A stretch of 64,000 nucleotides of DNA, taken from positions 41,667,797-41,731,796 of the forward strand of contig CP136061.1 in NCBI GenBank assembly GCA_032622095.1, given 5' to 3'. The notes below the pieces were generated by a model. That model searched no databases, had not been told where the DNA came from, and saw only the letters and a program-made list of their open reading frames with translations. Position 1 is the first letter of the stretch. Every line of letters begins with the position of its first letter. Positions 44,401 through 58,900 of the stretch are shown here, one piece after another. A program made the position numbers and the translations under genes. This stretch comes from Siphonodentalium dalli (Eukaryota; Mollusca; Scaphopoda; Gadilida; Siphonodentaliidae).

Positions 44401-47400
44401 TATGATGTGTCAGCCCATCCTATATCACGACAATGTCTTATGATGTGTCATCCCATCCTATATCACGACAATGTCTTATGATGTGTCGTTCCATCCTATA
44501 TCACGACAATGTCTTATGATGTGTCATCTCATACTATATCACGACAATGTCTTATGATGTGTCGTTCCATCCTATATCACGACAATGTCCTATGATGTGT
44601 CATCTCATACTATATCACGACAATGTCTTATGATGTGTCACCCCATCCTATATCACGACAATGTCTTATGATGTGTCACCCCATCCTATATCACGACAAT
44701 GTCTTATGATTTGTCGTCCCATCCTATATCACGACAATGTCTTATGATGTGTCATCCCATCCTATATCACGATAATGTCTTATGATGTGTCGTCCCATCC
44801 TATATCACGACAATGTCCTATGATGTGTCATCCCATCCTATATCACGATAATGTCTTATGATGTGTCATCCCATCCTATATCACGACAATGTCTTATGAT
44901 GTGTCATCCCATCCTATTTCACGACCATGTCCTATGACGTGTCATCCCATCCTATATCACGACAATGTCTTATGATGTGTCATCCCATCCTATATCACGA
45001 CAATGTCTTATGATGTGTCATCCCATCCTATATCACGACAATGTCTTATGATTTGTCGTCCCATCCTATATCACGACAATGTCTTATGATGTGTCATCCC
45101 ATCCTATATCACGATAATGTCTTATGATGTGTCGTCCCATCCTATATCACGACAATGTCCTATGATGTGTCATCCCATCCTATATCACGACAATGTCTTA
45201 TGATGTGTCATCCCATCCTATATCACAACAATGTCTTATGATGTGTCATCCCATCCCATATCACGACAATGTCTTATGATGTGTCATCCCATCCTATATC
45301 ACGACAATGTCTTATGATGTGTCATCCCATCCTATATCACGACAATGTCTTATGATGTGTCATCCCATCCTATATCACGACAATGTCTTATGACGTGTCA
45401 CCCCATCCTATATCACGACAATGTCCTATGACGTGTCATCCCATCCTATATCACGACAATGTCTTATGATGTGTCATCCCATCCTATATCACGACAATGA
45501 TGTGTCATCCCATCCTATATCACGACAATGTCCTATGATGTGTCATCCCATCCTATATCACGACAATGTATTATGATGTGTCATCCCATCCTATATCACG
45601 ACAATGTCTTATGATGTGTCATCCCATCCTATATCACGACAATGTCTTATGATGTGTCACCCCATCCTATATCACGACAATGTCTTATGATGTGTCATCC
45701 CATCCTATATCACGACAATGTCCTATGATGTGTCATCCCATCCTATATCACGACAATGTCTTATGATGTGTCACCCCATCCTATATCACGACAATGTCTT
45801 ATGGTGTGTCGTCCCATCCTATATCACGACAATGTCCTATGATGTGTCGTCTCATCCTATATCACGACAATGTCTTATGATGTGTCATCCCATCCTATAT
45901 CACGACAATGTCTTATGATGTGTCATCCCATCCTATATCACGACAATGTCTTATGATGTGTCATCCCATCCTATATCACGACAATGTCTTATGATGTGTC
46001 ATCCCATCCTATATCACGACAATGTCTTATGGTGTGTCACCCCATCCTATATCACGACAATGTCTTATGATGTGTCTTCCCATCCTATATCACGACAATG
46101 TATTATGATGTGTCATCCCATCCTATATCACGACAATGTCTTATGATGTGTCATCCCATCCTATATCACGACAATGTCTTATGGTGTGTCACCCCATCCT
46201 ATATCACGACAATGTCTTATGATGTGTCGTCCCATCCTATATCACGACAATGTCTTATGATGTGTCGTCCCATCCTATATCACGACAATGTCTTATGATG
46301 TGTCACCCCATCCTATATCACGACAATGTCTTATGATGTGTCGTCCCATCCTATATCACGACAATGTCCTATGATGTGTCGTCTCATCCTATATCACGAC
46401 AATGTCTTATGATGTGTCATCCCATCCTATATCACGACAATGTCTTATGATGTATCATCCCATCCTATATCACGACAATGTCTTATGATGTGTCATCCCA
46501 TCCTATATCACGACAATGTCTTATGATGTGTCATCCCATCCTATATCACGACAATGTCTTATGGTGTGTCACCCCATCCTATATCACGACAATGTCTTAT
46601 GATGTGTCTTCCCATCCTATATCACGACAATGTATTATGATGTGTCATCCCATCCTATATCACGACAATGTCTTATGATGTGTCATCCCATCCTATATCA
46701 CGACAATGTCTTATGGTGTGTCACCCCATCCTATATCACGACAATGTCTTATGATGTGTCTTCCCATCCTATATCACGACAATGTATTATGATGTGTCAT
46801 CCCATCCTATATCACGACAATGTCTTATGATGTGTCACCCCATCCTATATCACGACAATGTCCTATGATGTGTCACCCCATCCTATATCACGACAATGTC
46901 TTATGATGTGTCATCCCATCCTATATCACGACAATGTCTTATGATGTGTCACCCCATCCTATATCACGACAATGTCTTATGATGTGTCGTCCCATCCTAT
47001 ATCACGACAATGTCCTATGATGTGTCGTCTCATCCTATATCACGACAATGTCTTATGATGTGTCATCCAATCCTATATCACGACAATGTCTTATGGTGTG
47101 TCACCCCATCCTATATCACGACAATGTCTTATGATGTGTCTTCCCATCCTATATCACGACAATGTATTATGATGTGTCATCCCATCCTATATCACGACAA
47201 TGTCTTATGATGTGTCATCCCATCCTATATCACGACAATGTCTTATGATGTGTCACCCCATCCTATATCACGACAATGTATTATGATGTGTCATCCCATC
47301 CTATATCACAATAATGTCCGATATATATAATCCCATCCTATATTACGACAATCTCTTATGATGTGTCGTCTCATCCTATATCACGATAATGTCTTATGAT

Positions 47401-50400
47401 GTGTCATCCCATCCTATATCACGACAATGTCTTATGATGTGTCATCCCATCCTATATCACGACAATGTCCTATGATGTGTCACCCCATCCTATATCACGA
47501 CAATGTCTTATGATGTGTCATCCCATCCTACATCACGACAATGTCGTATGATGTGTCACCCCATCCTATATCACGGCAATGTCCTATGATGTATCGTCCC
47601 ATCCTATATCACGACAATGTCTTATGATGTGTCATACCATCCTATATCACGACAATGTCCTATGATGTGTCACCCCATCCTATATCACGACAATGTCTTA
47701 TGATGTGTAATCCCATCCTATTTCACGACGATGTCTTATGATGTGTCAGCCCATCCTATATCACGACAATGTCTTATGATGTGTAATCCCATCCTATTTC
47801 ACTACGATGTCCTATGATGTGTCATCCCATCCTATATCACGACAATGTCTTATGATGTGTAATCCCATCCTATTTCACGACAATGTCTTATGATGTGTCA
47901 CCCCATCCTATATCACGACAATGTCTTATGATGTGTCATCCCATCCTATATCACGACAATGTCTTATGATGTGTCATCCCATCCTATATCACGACAATGT
48001 CCTATGATGTGTCGTCTCATCCTATATCACGACAATGTCTTATGATGTGTCACCCCATCCTATATCACGACAATGTCTTATGATGTGTCATCCCATCCTA
48101 TATCACGACAATGTCTTATGATGTGTCATCCCATCCTATATCACGACAATGTCTTATGATGTGTCGTCTCATCCTATATCACGACAATGTCTTATGATGT
48201 GTCACCCCATCCTATATCACGACAATGTCCTATGATGTGTCATCCCATCCTATATCACGACAATGTCTTATGATGTGTCATCCCATCCTATATCACGACA
48301 ATGTCTTATGGTGTGTCACCCCATCCTATATCACGACAATGTCTTATGATGTGTCTTCCCATCCTATATCACGACAATGTATTATGATGTGTCATCCCAT
48401 CCTATATCACGACAATGTCTTATGATGTGTCATCCCATCCTATATCACGACAATGTCTTATGGTGTGTCACCCCATCCTATATCACGACAATGTCTTATG
48501 ATGTGTCGTCCCATCCTATATCACGACAATGTCTTATGATGTGTCGTCCCATCCTATATCACGACAATGTCTTATGATGTGTCACCCCATCCTATATCAC
48601 GACAATGTCTTATGATGTGTCGTCCCATCCTATATCACGACAATGTCCTATGATGTGTCGTCTCATCCTATATCACGACAATGTCTTATGATGTGTCATC
48701 CCATCCTATATCACGACAATGTCTTATGATGTATCATCCCATCCTATATCACGACAATGTCTTATGATGTGTCATCCCATCCTATATCACGACAATGTCT
48801 TATGATGTGTCATCCCATCCTATATCACGACAATGTCTTATGGTGTGTCACCCCATCCTATATCACGACAATGTCTTATGATGTGTCACCCCATCCTATA
48901 TCACGACAATGTCTTATGATGTGTCATCCCATCCTATATCACGACAATGTCTTATGATGTGTCATCCCATCCTATATCACGACAATGTCCTATGATGTGT
49001 CGTCTCATCCTATATCACGACAATGTCTTATGATGTGTCACCCCATCCTATATCACGACAATGTCTTATGATGTGTCATCCCATCCTATATCACGACAAT
49101 GTCTTATGATGTGTCATCCCATCCTATATCACGACAATGTCTTATGATGTGTCATCCCATCCTATATCACGACAATGTCTTATGATGTGTCGTCTCATCC
49201 TATATCACGACAATGTCTTATGATGTGTCACCCCATCCTATATCACGACAATGTCCTATGATGTGTCATCCCATCCTATATCACGACAATGTCTTATGGT
49301 GTGTCACCCCATCCTATATCACGACAATGTCTTATGATGTGTCTTCCCATCCTATATCACGACAATGTATTATGATGTGTCATCCCATCCTATATCACGA
49401 CAATGTCTTATGATGTGTCATCCCATCCTATATCACGACAATGTCTTATGGTGTGTCACCCCATCCTATATCACGACAATGTCTTATGATGTGTCGTCCC
49501 ATCCTATATCACGACAATGTCTTATGATGTGTCGTCCCATCCTATATCACGACAATGTCTTATGATGTGTCACCCCATCCTATATCACGACAATGTCTTA
49601 TGATGTGTCGTCCCATCCTATATCACGACAATGTCCTATGATGTGTCGTCTCATCCTATATCACGACAATGTCTTATGATGTGTCATCCCATCCTATATC
49701 ACGACAATGTCTTATGATGTATCATCCCATCCTATATCACGACAATGTCTTATGATGTGTCATCCCATCCTATATCACGACAATGTCTTATGGTGTGTCA
49801 CCCCATCCTATATCACGACAATGTCTTATGGTGTGTCACCCCATCCTATATCACGACAATGTCTTATGATGTGTCATCCCATCCTATATCACGACAATGT
49901 CTTATGGTGTGTCACCCCATCCTATATCACGACAATGTCTTATGATGTGTCGTCTCATCCTATATCACGACAATGTCTTATGATGTGTCATCCCATCCTA
50001 TATCACGACAATGTCTTATGATGTATCATCCCATCCTATATCACGACAATGTCTTATGATGTGTCATCCCATCCTATATCACGACAATGTCTTATGGTGT
50101 GTCACCCCATCCTATATCACGACAATGTCTTATGGTGTGTCATCCCATCCTATATCACGACAATGTCTTATGATGTATCATCCCATCCTATATCACGACA
50201 ATGTCTTATGATGTGTCATCCCATCCTATATCACGACAATGTCTTATGGTGTGTCACCCCATCCTATATCACGACAATGTCTTATGATGTGTCTTCCCAT
50301 CCTATATCACGACAATGTATTATGATGTGTCATCCCATCCTATATCACGACAATGTCTTATGATGTGTCACCCCATCCTATATCACGACAATGTCCTATG

Positions 50401-53400
50401 ATGTGTCACCCCATCCTATATCACGACAATGTCTTATGATGTGTCATCCCATCCTATATCACGACAATGTCTTATGATGTGTCACCCCATCCTATATCAC
50501 GACAATGTCTTATGATGTGTCGTCCCATCCTATATCACGACAATGTCCTATGATGTGTCGTCTCATCCTATATCACGACAATGTCTTATGATGTGTCATC
50601 CCATCCTATATCACGACAATGTCTTATGGTGTGTCACCCCATCCTATATCACGACAATGTCTTATGATGTGTCTTCCCATCCTATATCACGACAATGTAT
50701 TATGATGTGTCATCCCATCCTATATCACGACAATGTCTTATGATGTGTCATCCCATCCTATATCACGACAATGTCTTATGATGTGTCTTCCCATCCTATA
50801 TCACGACAATGTATTATGATGTGTCATCCCATCCTATATCACGACAATGTCTTATGATGTGTCACCCCATCCTATATCACGACAATGTCCTATGATGTGT
50901 CACCCCATCCTATATCACGACAATGTCTTATGATGTGTCATCCCATCCTATATCACGACAATGTCCAATGATGTGTCGTCCCATCCTATATCACGACAAT
51001 GTCTTATGATGTTTCATCCCATCCTATATCACGACAATGTCTTATGATGTGTCATTCCATCATATATCACGACAATGTCTTATGATGTGTCGTCCCATCC
51101 TATATCACGACAATGTCCTATGATGTGTCGTCCCATCCTATATCAGGACAATGTCTTATGATGTGTCATCCCATCCTATATCACGACAATGTCTTATGAT
51201 GTGTCATCCCATCCTATATCACGACAATGTCTTATGATGTGTCATCCCATCCTATATCACGACAATGTCCTATGATGTGTCGTCCCATCCTATATCAGGA
51301 CAATGTCTTATGATGTGCCTTCCCATCCTATATCACGACAATGTCGTATGATGTGTCATTCCATCATATATCACGACAATGTCTTATGATGTGTCGTCCC
51401 ATCCTATATCACGACAATGTCCTATGATGTGTCGTCCCATCCTATATCAGGACAATGTCTTATGATGTGTCATCCCATCCTATATCACGACAATGTCTTA
51501 TGATGTGTCATCCCATCCTATATCACGACCATGTCTTATGATGTGTCATCCCATCCTATATCACGACAATGTCTTATGATGTGTCATCCCATCCTATATC
51601 ACGACAATGTCTTATGATGTGTCACCCCATCCTATATCACGACAATGTATTATGATGTGTCATCCCATCCTATATCACAATAATGTCCGATATATATAAT
51701 CCCATCCTATATTACGACAATCTCTTATGATGTGTCGTCTCATCCTATATCACGATAATGTCTTATGATGTGTCATCCCATCCTATATCACGACAATGTC
51801 TTATGATGTGTCATCCCATCCTATATCACGACAATGTCCTATGATGTGTCACCCCATCCTATATCACGACAATGTCTTATGATGTGTCATACCATCCTAC
51901 ATCACGACAATGTCGTATGATGTGTCACCCCATCCTATATCACGGCAATGTCCTATGATGTATCGTCCCATCCTATATCACGACAATGTCTTATGATGTG
52001 TCATCCCATCCTATATCACGACAATGTCCTATGATGTGTCACCCCATCCTATATCACGACAATGTCTTATGATGTGTAATCCCATCCTATTTCACGACGA
52101 TGTCTTATGATGTGTCAGCCCATCCTATATCACGACAATGTCTTATGATGTGTAATCCCATCCTATTTCACGACGATGTCCTATGATGTGTCATCCCATC
52201 CTATATCACGACAATGTCTTATGATGTGTAATCCCATCCTATTTCACGACAATGTCTTATGATGTGTCACCCCATCCTATATCACGACAATGTCTTATGA
52301 TGTGTCATCCCATCCTATATCACGACAATGTCTTATGATGTGTCATCCCATCCTATATCACGACAATGTCCTATGATGTGTCGTCTCATCCTATATCACG
52401 ACAATGTCTTATGATGTGTAACCCCATCCTATATCACGACAATGTCTTATGATGTGTCATCCCATCCTATATCACGACAATGTCTTATGATGTGTCATCC
52501 CATCCTATATCACGACAATGTCTTATGATGTGTCGTCTCATCCTATATCACGACAATGTCTTATGATGTGTCACCCCATCCTATATCACGACAATGTCCT
52601 ATGATGTGTCATCCCATCCTATATCACGACAATGTCTTATGATGTGTCATCCCATCCTATATCACGACAATGTCTTATGATGTGTCACCCCATCCTATAT
52701 CACGACAATGTCTTATGATGTGTCATCCCATACTATATCACGACAATGTCTTATGATGTGTCACCCCATCCTATATCACGACAATGTCTTATGATGTGTC
52801 GTCCCATCCTATATCACGACAATGTCTTATGGTGTGTCGTCCCATCCTATATCACGACAATGTCTTATGATGTGTCATCCCATCCTATATCACGACAATG
52901 TCTTATGATGTGTCATCCCATCCTATATCACGACAATGTCCTATGATGTGTCATCTCATCCTATATAACGACAATGTCTTATGATGTGTCAACCCATCCT
53001 ATATCACGACAATGTCTTATGATGTGTCATCCCATCCTATATCACGACAATGTCGTATGATGTGTCACCCCATCCTATATCACGACAATGTCCTATGATG
53101 TGTCAGCCCATCCTATATCACGACAATGTCTTATGATGTGTCATCCCATCCTATATCACGACAATGTCTTATGATGTGTCGTTCCATCCTATATCACGAC
53201 AATGTCTTATGATGTGTCATCTCATACTATATCACGACAATGTCTTATGATGTGTCGTTCCATCCTATATCACGACAATGTCCTATGATGTGTCATCTCA
53301 TACTATATCACGACAATGTCTTATGATGTGTCATCCCATCCTATATCACGACAATGTCTTATGATGTGTCACCCCATCCTATATCACGACAATGTCTTAT

Positions 53401-54875
53401 GATTTGTCGTCCCATCCTATATCACGACAATGTCTTATGATGTGTCATCCCATCCTATATCACGATAATGTCTTATGATGTGTCGTCCCATCCTATATCA
53501 CGACAATGTCCTATGATGTGTCATCCCATCCTATATCACGATAATGTCTTATGATGTGTCATCCCATCCTATATCACGACAATGTCTTATGATGTGTCAT
53601 CCCATCCTATTTCACGACCATGTCCTATAACGTGTCATCCCATCCTATATCACGACAATGTCTTATGATGTGTCATCCCATCCTATATCACGACAATGTC
53701 TTATGATGTGTCATCCCATCCTATATCACGACAATGTCTTATGATTTGTCGTCCCATCCTATATCACGACAATGTCTTATGATGTGTCATCCCATCCTAT
53801 ATCACGATAATGTCTTATGATGTGTCGTCCCATCCTATATCACGACAATGTCCTATGATGTGTCATCCCATCCTATATCACGACAATGTCTTATGATGTG
53901 TCATCCCATCCTATATCACAACAATGTCTTATGATGTGTCATCCCATCCCATATCACGACAATGTCTTATGAAGTGTCATCCCATCCTATATCACGACAA
54001 TGTCTTATAATGTGTCATCCCATCCTATATCACGACAATGTCTTATGATGTGTCATCCCATCCTATATCACGACAATGTCTTATGACGTGTCACCCCATC
54101 CTATATCACGACAATGTCCTATGATGTGTCATCCCATCCTATATCACGACAATGTCTTATGATGTGTCATCCCATCCTATATCACGACAATGTCTTATGA
54201 TGTGTCACCCCATCCTATATCACGACAATGTCTTATGATGTGTCATCCCATCCTATATCACGACAATGTCCTATGATGTGTCATCCCATCCTATATCACG
54301 ACAATGTCTTATGATGTGTCACCCCATCCTATATCACGACAATGTCTTATGATGTGTCGTCCCATCCTATATCACGACAATGTCCTATGATGTGTCGTCT
54401 CATCCTATATCACGACAATGTCTTATGATGTGTCATCCCATCCTATATCACGACAATGTCTTATGATGTGTCATCCCATCCTATATCACGACAATGTCTT
54501 ATGATGTGTCATCCCATCCTATATCACGACAATGTCTTATGATGTGTCATCCCATCCTATATCACGACAACGTCTTATGGTGTGTCACCCCATCCTATAT
54601 CACGACAATGTCTTATGATGTGTCTTCCCATCCTATATCACGAGAATGTATTATGATGTGTCATCCCATCCTATATCACGACAATGTCTTATGATGTGTC
54701 ATCCCATCCTATATCACGACAATGTCTTATGGTGTGTCACCCCATCCTATATCACGACAATGTCTTATGATGTGTCGTCCCATCCTATATCACGACAATG
54801 TCTTATGATGTGTCGTCCCATCCTATATCACGACAATGTCTTATGATGTGTCACCCCATCCTATATCACGACAAT
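41494..54875. repeat. 38-bp satellite array, left block
   Basis: About 350 tandem copies of a 38-bp unit beginning ATGTCTTATGATGTG and ending CCTATATCACGACA. Common variants are C or G at the fifth base after ATGT (CCTATG, CGTATG), CATCC/CACCC/CGTCC after GTGT, and ATGGTG for ATGATG. The left edge (41640-42370) is enriched in 35-bp units (ATGTCATATGTGTC). Higher-order repeats: 222 bp (42052, 42274), 532 bp = 14 units (45946, 46478, 47010), and long blocks marked by a rare unit TCCGATATATATAATCCC at 43221, 47317 and 51686. One unit near 45490 lacks about 7 bp. Because 38 is not divisible by three, short ORFs appear in rotating frames. They are not genes. Confidence 0.97.
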
Positions 54876-54878
54876 ATA

Positions 54879-55027
54879 CAGTTGTCGCCCGTTGTCGAGG
54901 GAGACATTGAGATTTGTCACCCGCTCGAGAACGGAATGTCTCCCGAGGAGCGAAGCTCCGAGGGAGACATTCCGTTCTCGAGCGGGTGACAAATCTCAAT
55001 GTCTCCCGAGCAGAAGGGCAACAACTG
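54879..55027. repeat. 149-bp terminal palindrome
   Basis: Starts CAGTTGTCGCCCG and ends CAACTG. The arms contain GAGACATTGAGATTTGTCAC and GCTCGAGAACGGAATGTCTC with their inverted partners, and the centre is GAGCGAAGCTC. It is GC-rich compared with the surroundings, with few mismatches near the outer end and centre. Confidence 0.9.
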
Positions 55028-55173
55028 TTTTGTTATCCGATTATACCACATAAAATATCCTTGCCATCCACACGCACGATGTTGCACTGAGTCATGAGTG
55101 CTTTCTTTCCCGATTATGTATATTTTCAGTAACTACTTATCGTCCCATAGGATTTCTGTTCCATAAACGATAG

Positions 55174-55550
55174 TCAAGCTTTTAAAGCGTTTGATAATCC
55201 GCGTTTATTTACGATCATTTTGGTGGTCAAATCGTCAATATCGGTCCATGTAATGTAAACCAATAAGCCATATAGGTATGTTCTCGTCTTCTGCAAGGCA
55301 TATTCAATGTCGTCTTGTGCGCGCAATTTACTCGCGATGTTCATTTCATAACGGTCTTCCCCGAAAGCTATTGGGAAGTTGTCAATTTCATTAATGTACA
55401 TTCATATGTGTCAGTGCTCATGGCGATCCTCACATAAAATACTTCTATGATCACATTGCAGACATCGCGGAAGATAAGCGTACAGTACCATTCATTCGCG
55501 ACAAACGTATGCATTACGTTGTCTACCAGCGAACATTTATAACCAACCAA
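55174..55550 (-). pseudogene. broken ORF inside the insertion
   Basis: Two overlapping frames, 60 and 75 codons, have coding-like composition (for example NEWYCTLIFRDVCNVI in the upstream one and SKLRAQDDIEYALQKTRTYL in the downstream one). They lie in different frames and overlap by about 35 bp, so the gene is frameshifted or the fragments are unrelated. No family is recognised. Position and orientation (reading away from the TATA-bearing right end) suggest that it belongs to the mobile element. Confidence 0.35.
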
Positions 55551-55748
55551 CCTAAAGGGATCCTCTCTTTCAATCTTGCATCATAATGTCGACATGAACA
55601 AATTGAATCACCGAGATGTTGCGATGTAAAAAGTAAATAATAACGCTTGCCCGATAAAAGTATCAACTTAAAACTTAAGAATATTAGTGTTCACTAAATA
55701 TATGCAAATTAGCAAACACCACAACTGGTGTGTTTTGCGAATCCGTGG

Positions 55749-55760
55749 GGTATATAAGAT
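55749..55760. promoter_or_regulatory. TATA-like box with CCAAT and E-box nearby
   Basis: GGGTATATAAG is a canonical TATA word on the plus strand and TTATATA on the minus. CACGTG lies near 55914 and GGCCAATCAG near 55922. On the plus strand it would face the right block of the satellite, on the minus strand the broken ORFs. Function is inferred only from motif. Confidence 0.35.
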
Positions 55761-55958
55761 CTATGATTTTTCAGTACGTTGTAGTGATGCGAAGTAGATG
55801 AGTTACTGCAGTGTGTGTTTGGAGATATTCTTGCAATATAACATCAGGCGGGCGACAAAAACAATGTCTCCCGGGTAAGCGGGCGACAGTGTGATTTGTC
55901 GCCCGGCACGTGACAGCACATGGGCCAATCAGAAGGGTGGAACATAGGGAGGAGGATA

Positions 55959-58900
55959 ACAATGTCTTATGATGTGTCGTCCCATCCTATATCACGACAA
56001 TGTCCTATGATGTGTCGTCTCATCCTATATCACGACAATGTCTTATGATGTGTCATCCCATCCTATATCACGACAATGTCTTATGATGTGTCATCCCATC
56101 CTATATCACGACAATGTCTTATGATGTGTCATCCCATCCTATATCACGACAATGTCTTATGATGTGTCATCCCATCCTATATCACGACAATGTCTTATGG
56201 TGTGTCACCCCATCCTATATCACGACAATGTCTTATGATGTGTCTTCCCATCCTATATCACGACAATGTATTATGATGTGTCATCCCATCCTATATCACG
56301 ACAATGTCTTATGATGTGTCATCCCGTCCTATATCACGACAATGTCTTATGGTGTGTCACCCCATCCTATATCACGACAATGTCTTATGATGTGTCTTCC
56401 CATCCTATATCACGACAATGTATTATGATGTGTCATCCCATCCTATATCACGACAATGTCTTATGATGTGTCACCCCATCCTATATCACGACAATGTCCT
56501 ATGATGTGTCACCCCATCCTATATCACGACAATGTCTTATGATGTGTCATCCCATCCTATATCACGACAATGTCTTATGATGTGTCACCCCATCCTATAT
56601 CACGACAATGTCTTATGATGTGTCGTCCCATCCTATATCACGACAATGTCCTATGATGTGTCGTCTCATCCTATATCACGACAATGTCTTATGATGTGTC
56701 ACCCCATCCTATATCACGACAATGTCTTATGATGTGTCGTCCCATCCTATATCACGACAATGTCTTATGATGTGTCGTCCCATCCTATATCACGACAATG
56801 TCTTATGATGTGTCATCCCATCATATATCACGACAATGTCTTATGATGTGTCACCCCATCCTATATCACGACAATGTCTTATGATGTGTCATCCCATCCT
56901 ATATCACGACAATGTCTTATGGTGTGTCATCCCATCCTATATCACGACAATGTCTTATGATGTGTCGTCCCATCCTATATCACGACAATGTCCTATGATG
57001 TGTCATCTCATCCTATATCACGACAATGTCTTATGATTTGTCATCCCATCCTATATCACGACAATGTCTTATGATGTGTCATCTCATCCTATATCACGAC
57101 AATGTCTTATGGTGTGTCATCCCATCCTATATCACGACAATGTATTATGATGTGTCATCTCATCCTATATCACGACAATGTCCTATGATGTGTCATCCCA
57201 TCCTATATCACGACAATGTCCTATGATGTGTCATCTCATCCTATATCACGACAATGTCTTATGATGTGTCACCCCATCCTATATCACGACAATGTCTTAT
57301 GATGTGTCATCCCATCCTATATCACGACAATGTCTTATGGTGTGTCATCCCATCCTATATCACGACAATGTCTTATGATGTGTCGTCCCATCCTATATCA
57401 CGACAATGTCCTATGATGTGTCATCTCATCCTATATCACGACAATGTCTTATGATGTGTCGTCCCATCCTATATCACGACAATGTCTTATGATGTGTCAT
57501 CCCATCCTATATCACGACAATGTCCTATGATGTGTCATCTCATCCTATATCACGACAATGTCTTATGATGTGTCTTCCCATCCTATATCACGACAATGTC
57601 TTATGATGTGTCACCCCATCCTATATCACGACAATGTCTTATGATGTGTCGTCCCATCCTATATCACGACAATGTCTTATGGTGTGTCATCCCATCCTAT
57701 ATCACGACAATGTCTTATGATGTGTCATCCCATCCTATATCACGACAATGTATTATGATGTGTCACCCCATCCTATATCACGACAATGTATTATGATGTG
57801 TCACCCCATCCTATATCACGACAATGTCTTATGATGTGTCATCCCATCCTATATCACGACAATGTCCTATGATGTGTCATCTCATCCTATATCACGACAA
57901 TGTCTTATGATGTGTCATCCCATCCTATATCACGACAATGTCCTATGATGTGTCATTCCATCATATATCACGACAATGTCTTATGATGTGTCATCCCATC
58001 CTATATCACGACAATGTCGTATGATGTGTCACCCCATCCTATATCACGACAATGTCGTATGATGTGTCATCCCATCCTATATCACGACAATGTCCTATGA
58101 TGTGTCATTCCATCATATATCACGACCATGTCCGATATATATAATCCCATCCTATATCACGACAATGTCTTATGATGTGTCATCCCATCCTATATCACGA
58201 CAATGTCCTATGATGTGTCGTCCCATCCTATATCACGACAATGTCTTATGATGTGTCATCCCATCCTATATCACGACAATGTCTTATGATGTGTCATCCC
58301 ATCCTATATCACGACAATGTCCTATGATGTGTCGTCCCATCCTATATCACGACAATGTCTTATGATGTGTCATCCCATCCCATATCACGACAATGTCTTA
58401 TGATGTGTCATCCCATCCTATATCACGACAATGTCTTATGATGTGTCATCCCATCCTATATCACGACAATGTCCTATGATGTGTCATCTCATCCTATATC
58501 ACGACAATGTCCTATGATGTGTCATCCCATCCTATATCACGACAATGTCTTATGATGTGTCACCCCATCCTATATCACGACAATGTCTTATGATGTGTCA
58601 TCCCATCCTATATCACGACAATGTCGTATGATGTGTCACCCCATCCTATATCACGACAATGTCCTATGATGTGTCAGCCCATCCTATATCACGACAATGT
58701 CTTATGATGTGTCATCCCATCCTATATCACGACAATGTCTTATGATGTGTCGTCCCATCCTATATCACGACAATGTCCTATGATGTGTCATCTCATCCTA
58801 TATCACGACAATGTCTTATGATGTGTCGTCCCATCCTATATCACGACAATGTCTTATGATGTGTCATCCCATCCTATATCACGACAATGTCCTATGATGT

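Larger units (their letters stand above)
54876..55958. mobile_element. 1083-bp insertion in the satellite, ACAAT duplication
   Basis: The satellite stops at ...CACGACAAT (54875) and resumes in phase at ACAATGTCTTATG (55959), so 5 bp (ACAAT) are duplicated. The left terminus is a 149-bp palindrome. The right terminus has motifs in common with it (GTCGCCCG, GGGAGACATTG) but no matching palindrome. Near the right end are GGCCAATCAG, CACGTG and GGGTATATAAGATC. Two short overlapping minus-strand frames (55174-55401 and 55368-55550) look coding-like but are in different frames, and I do not recognise them. The ends fit a fold-back DNA transposon or another hairpin-ended mobile DNA. The class is unresolved. 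Confidence 0.85.
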
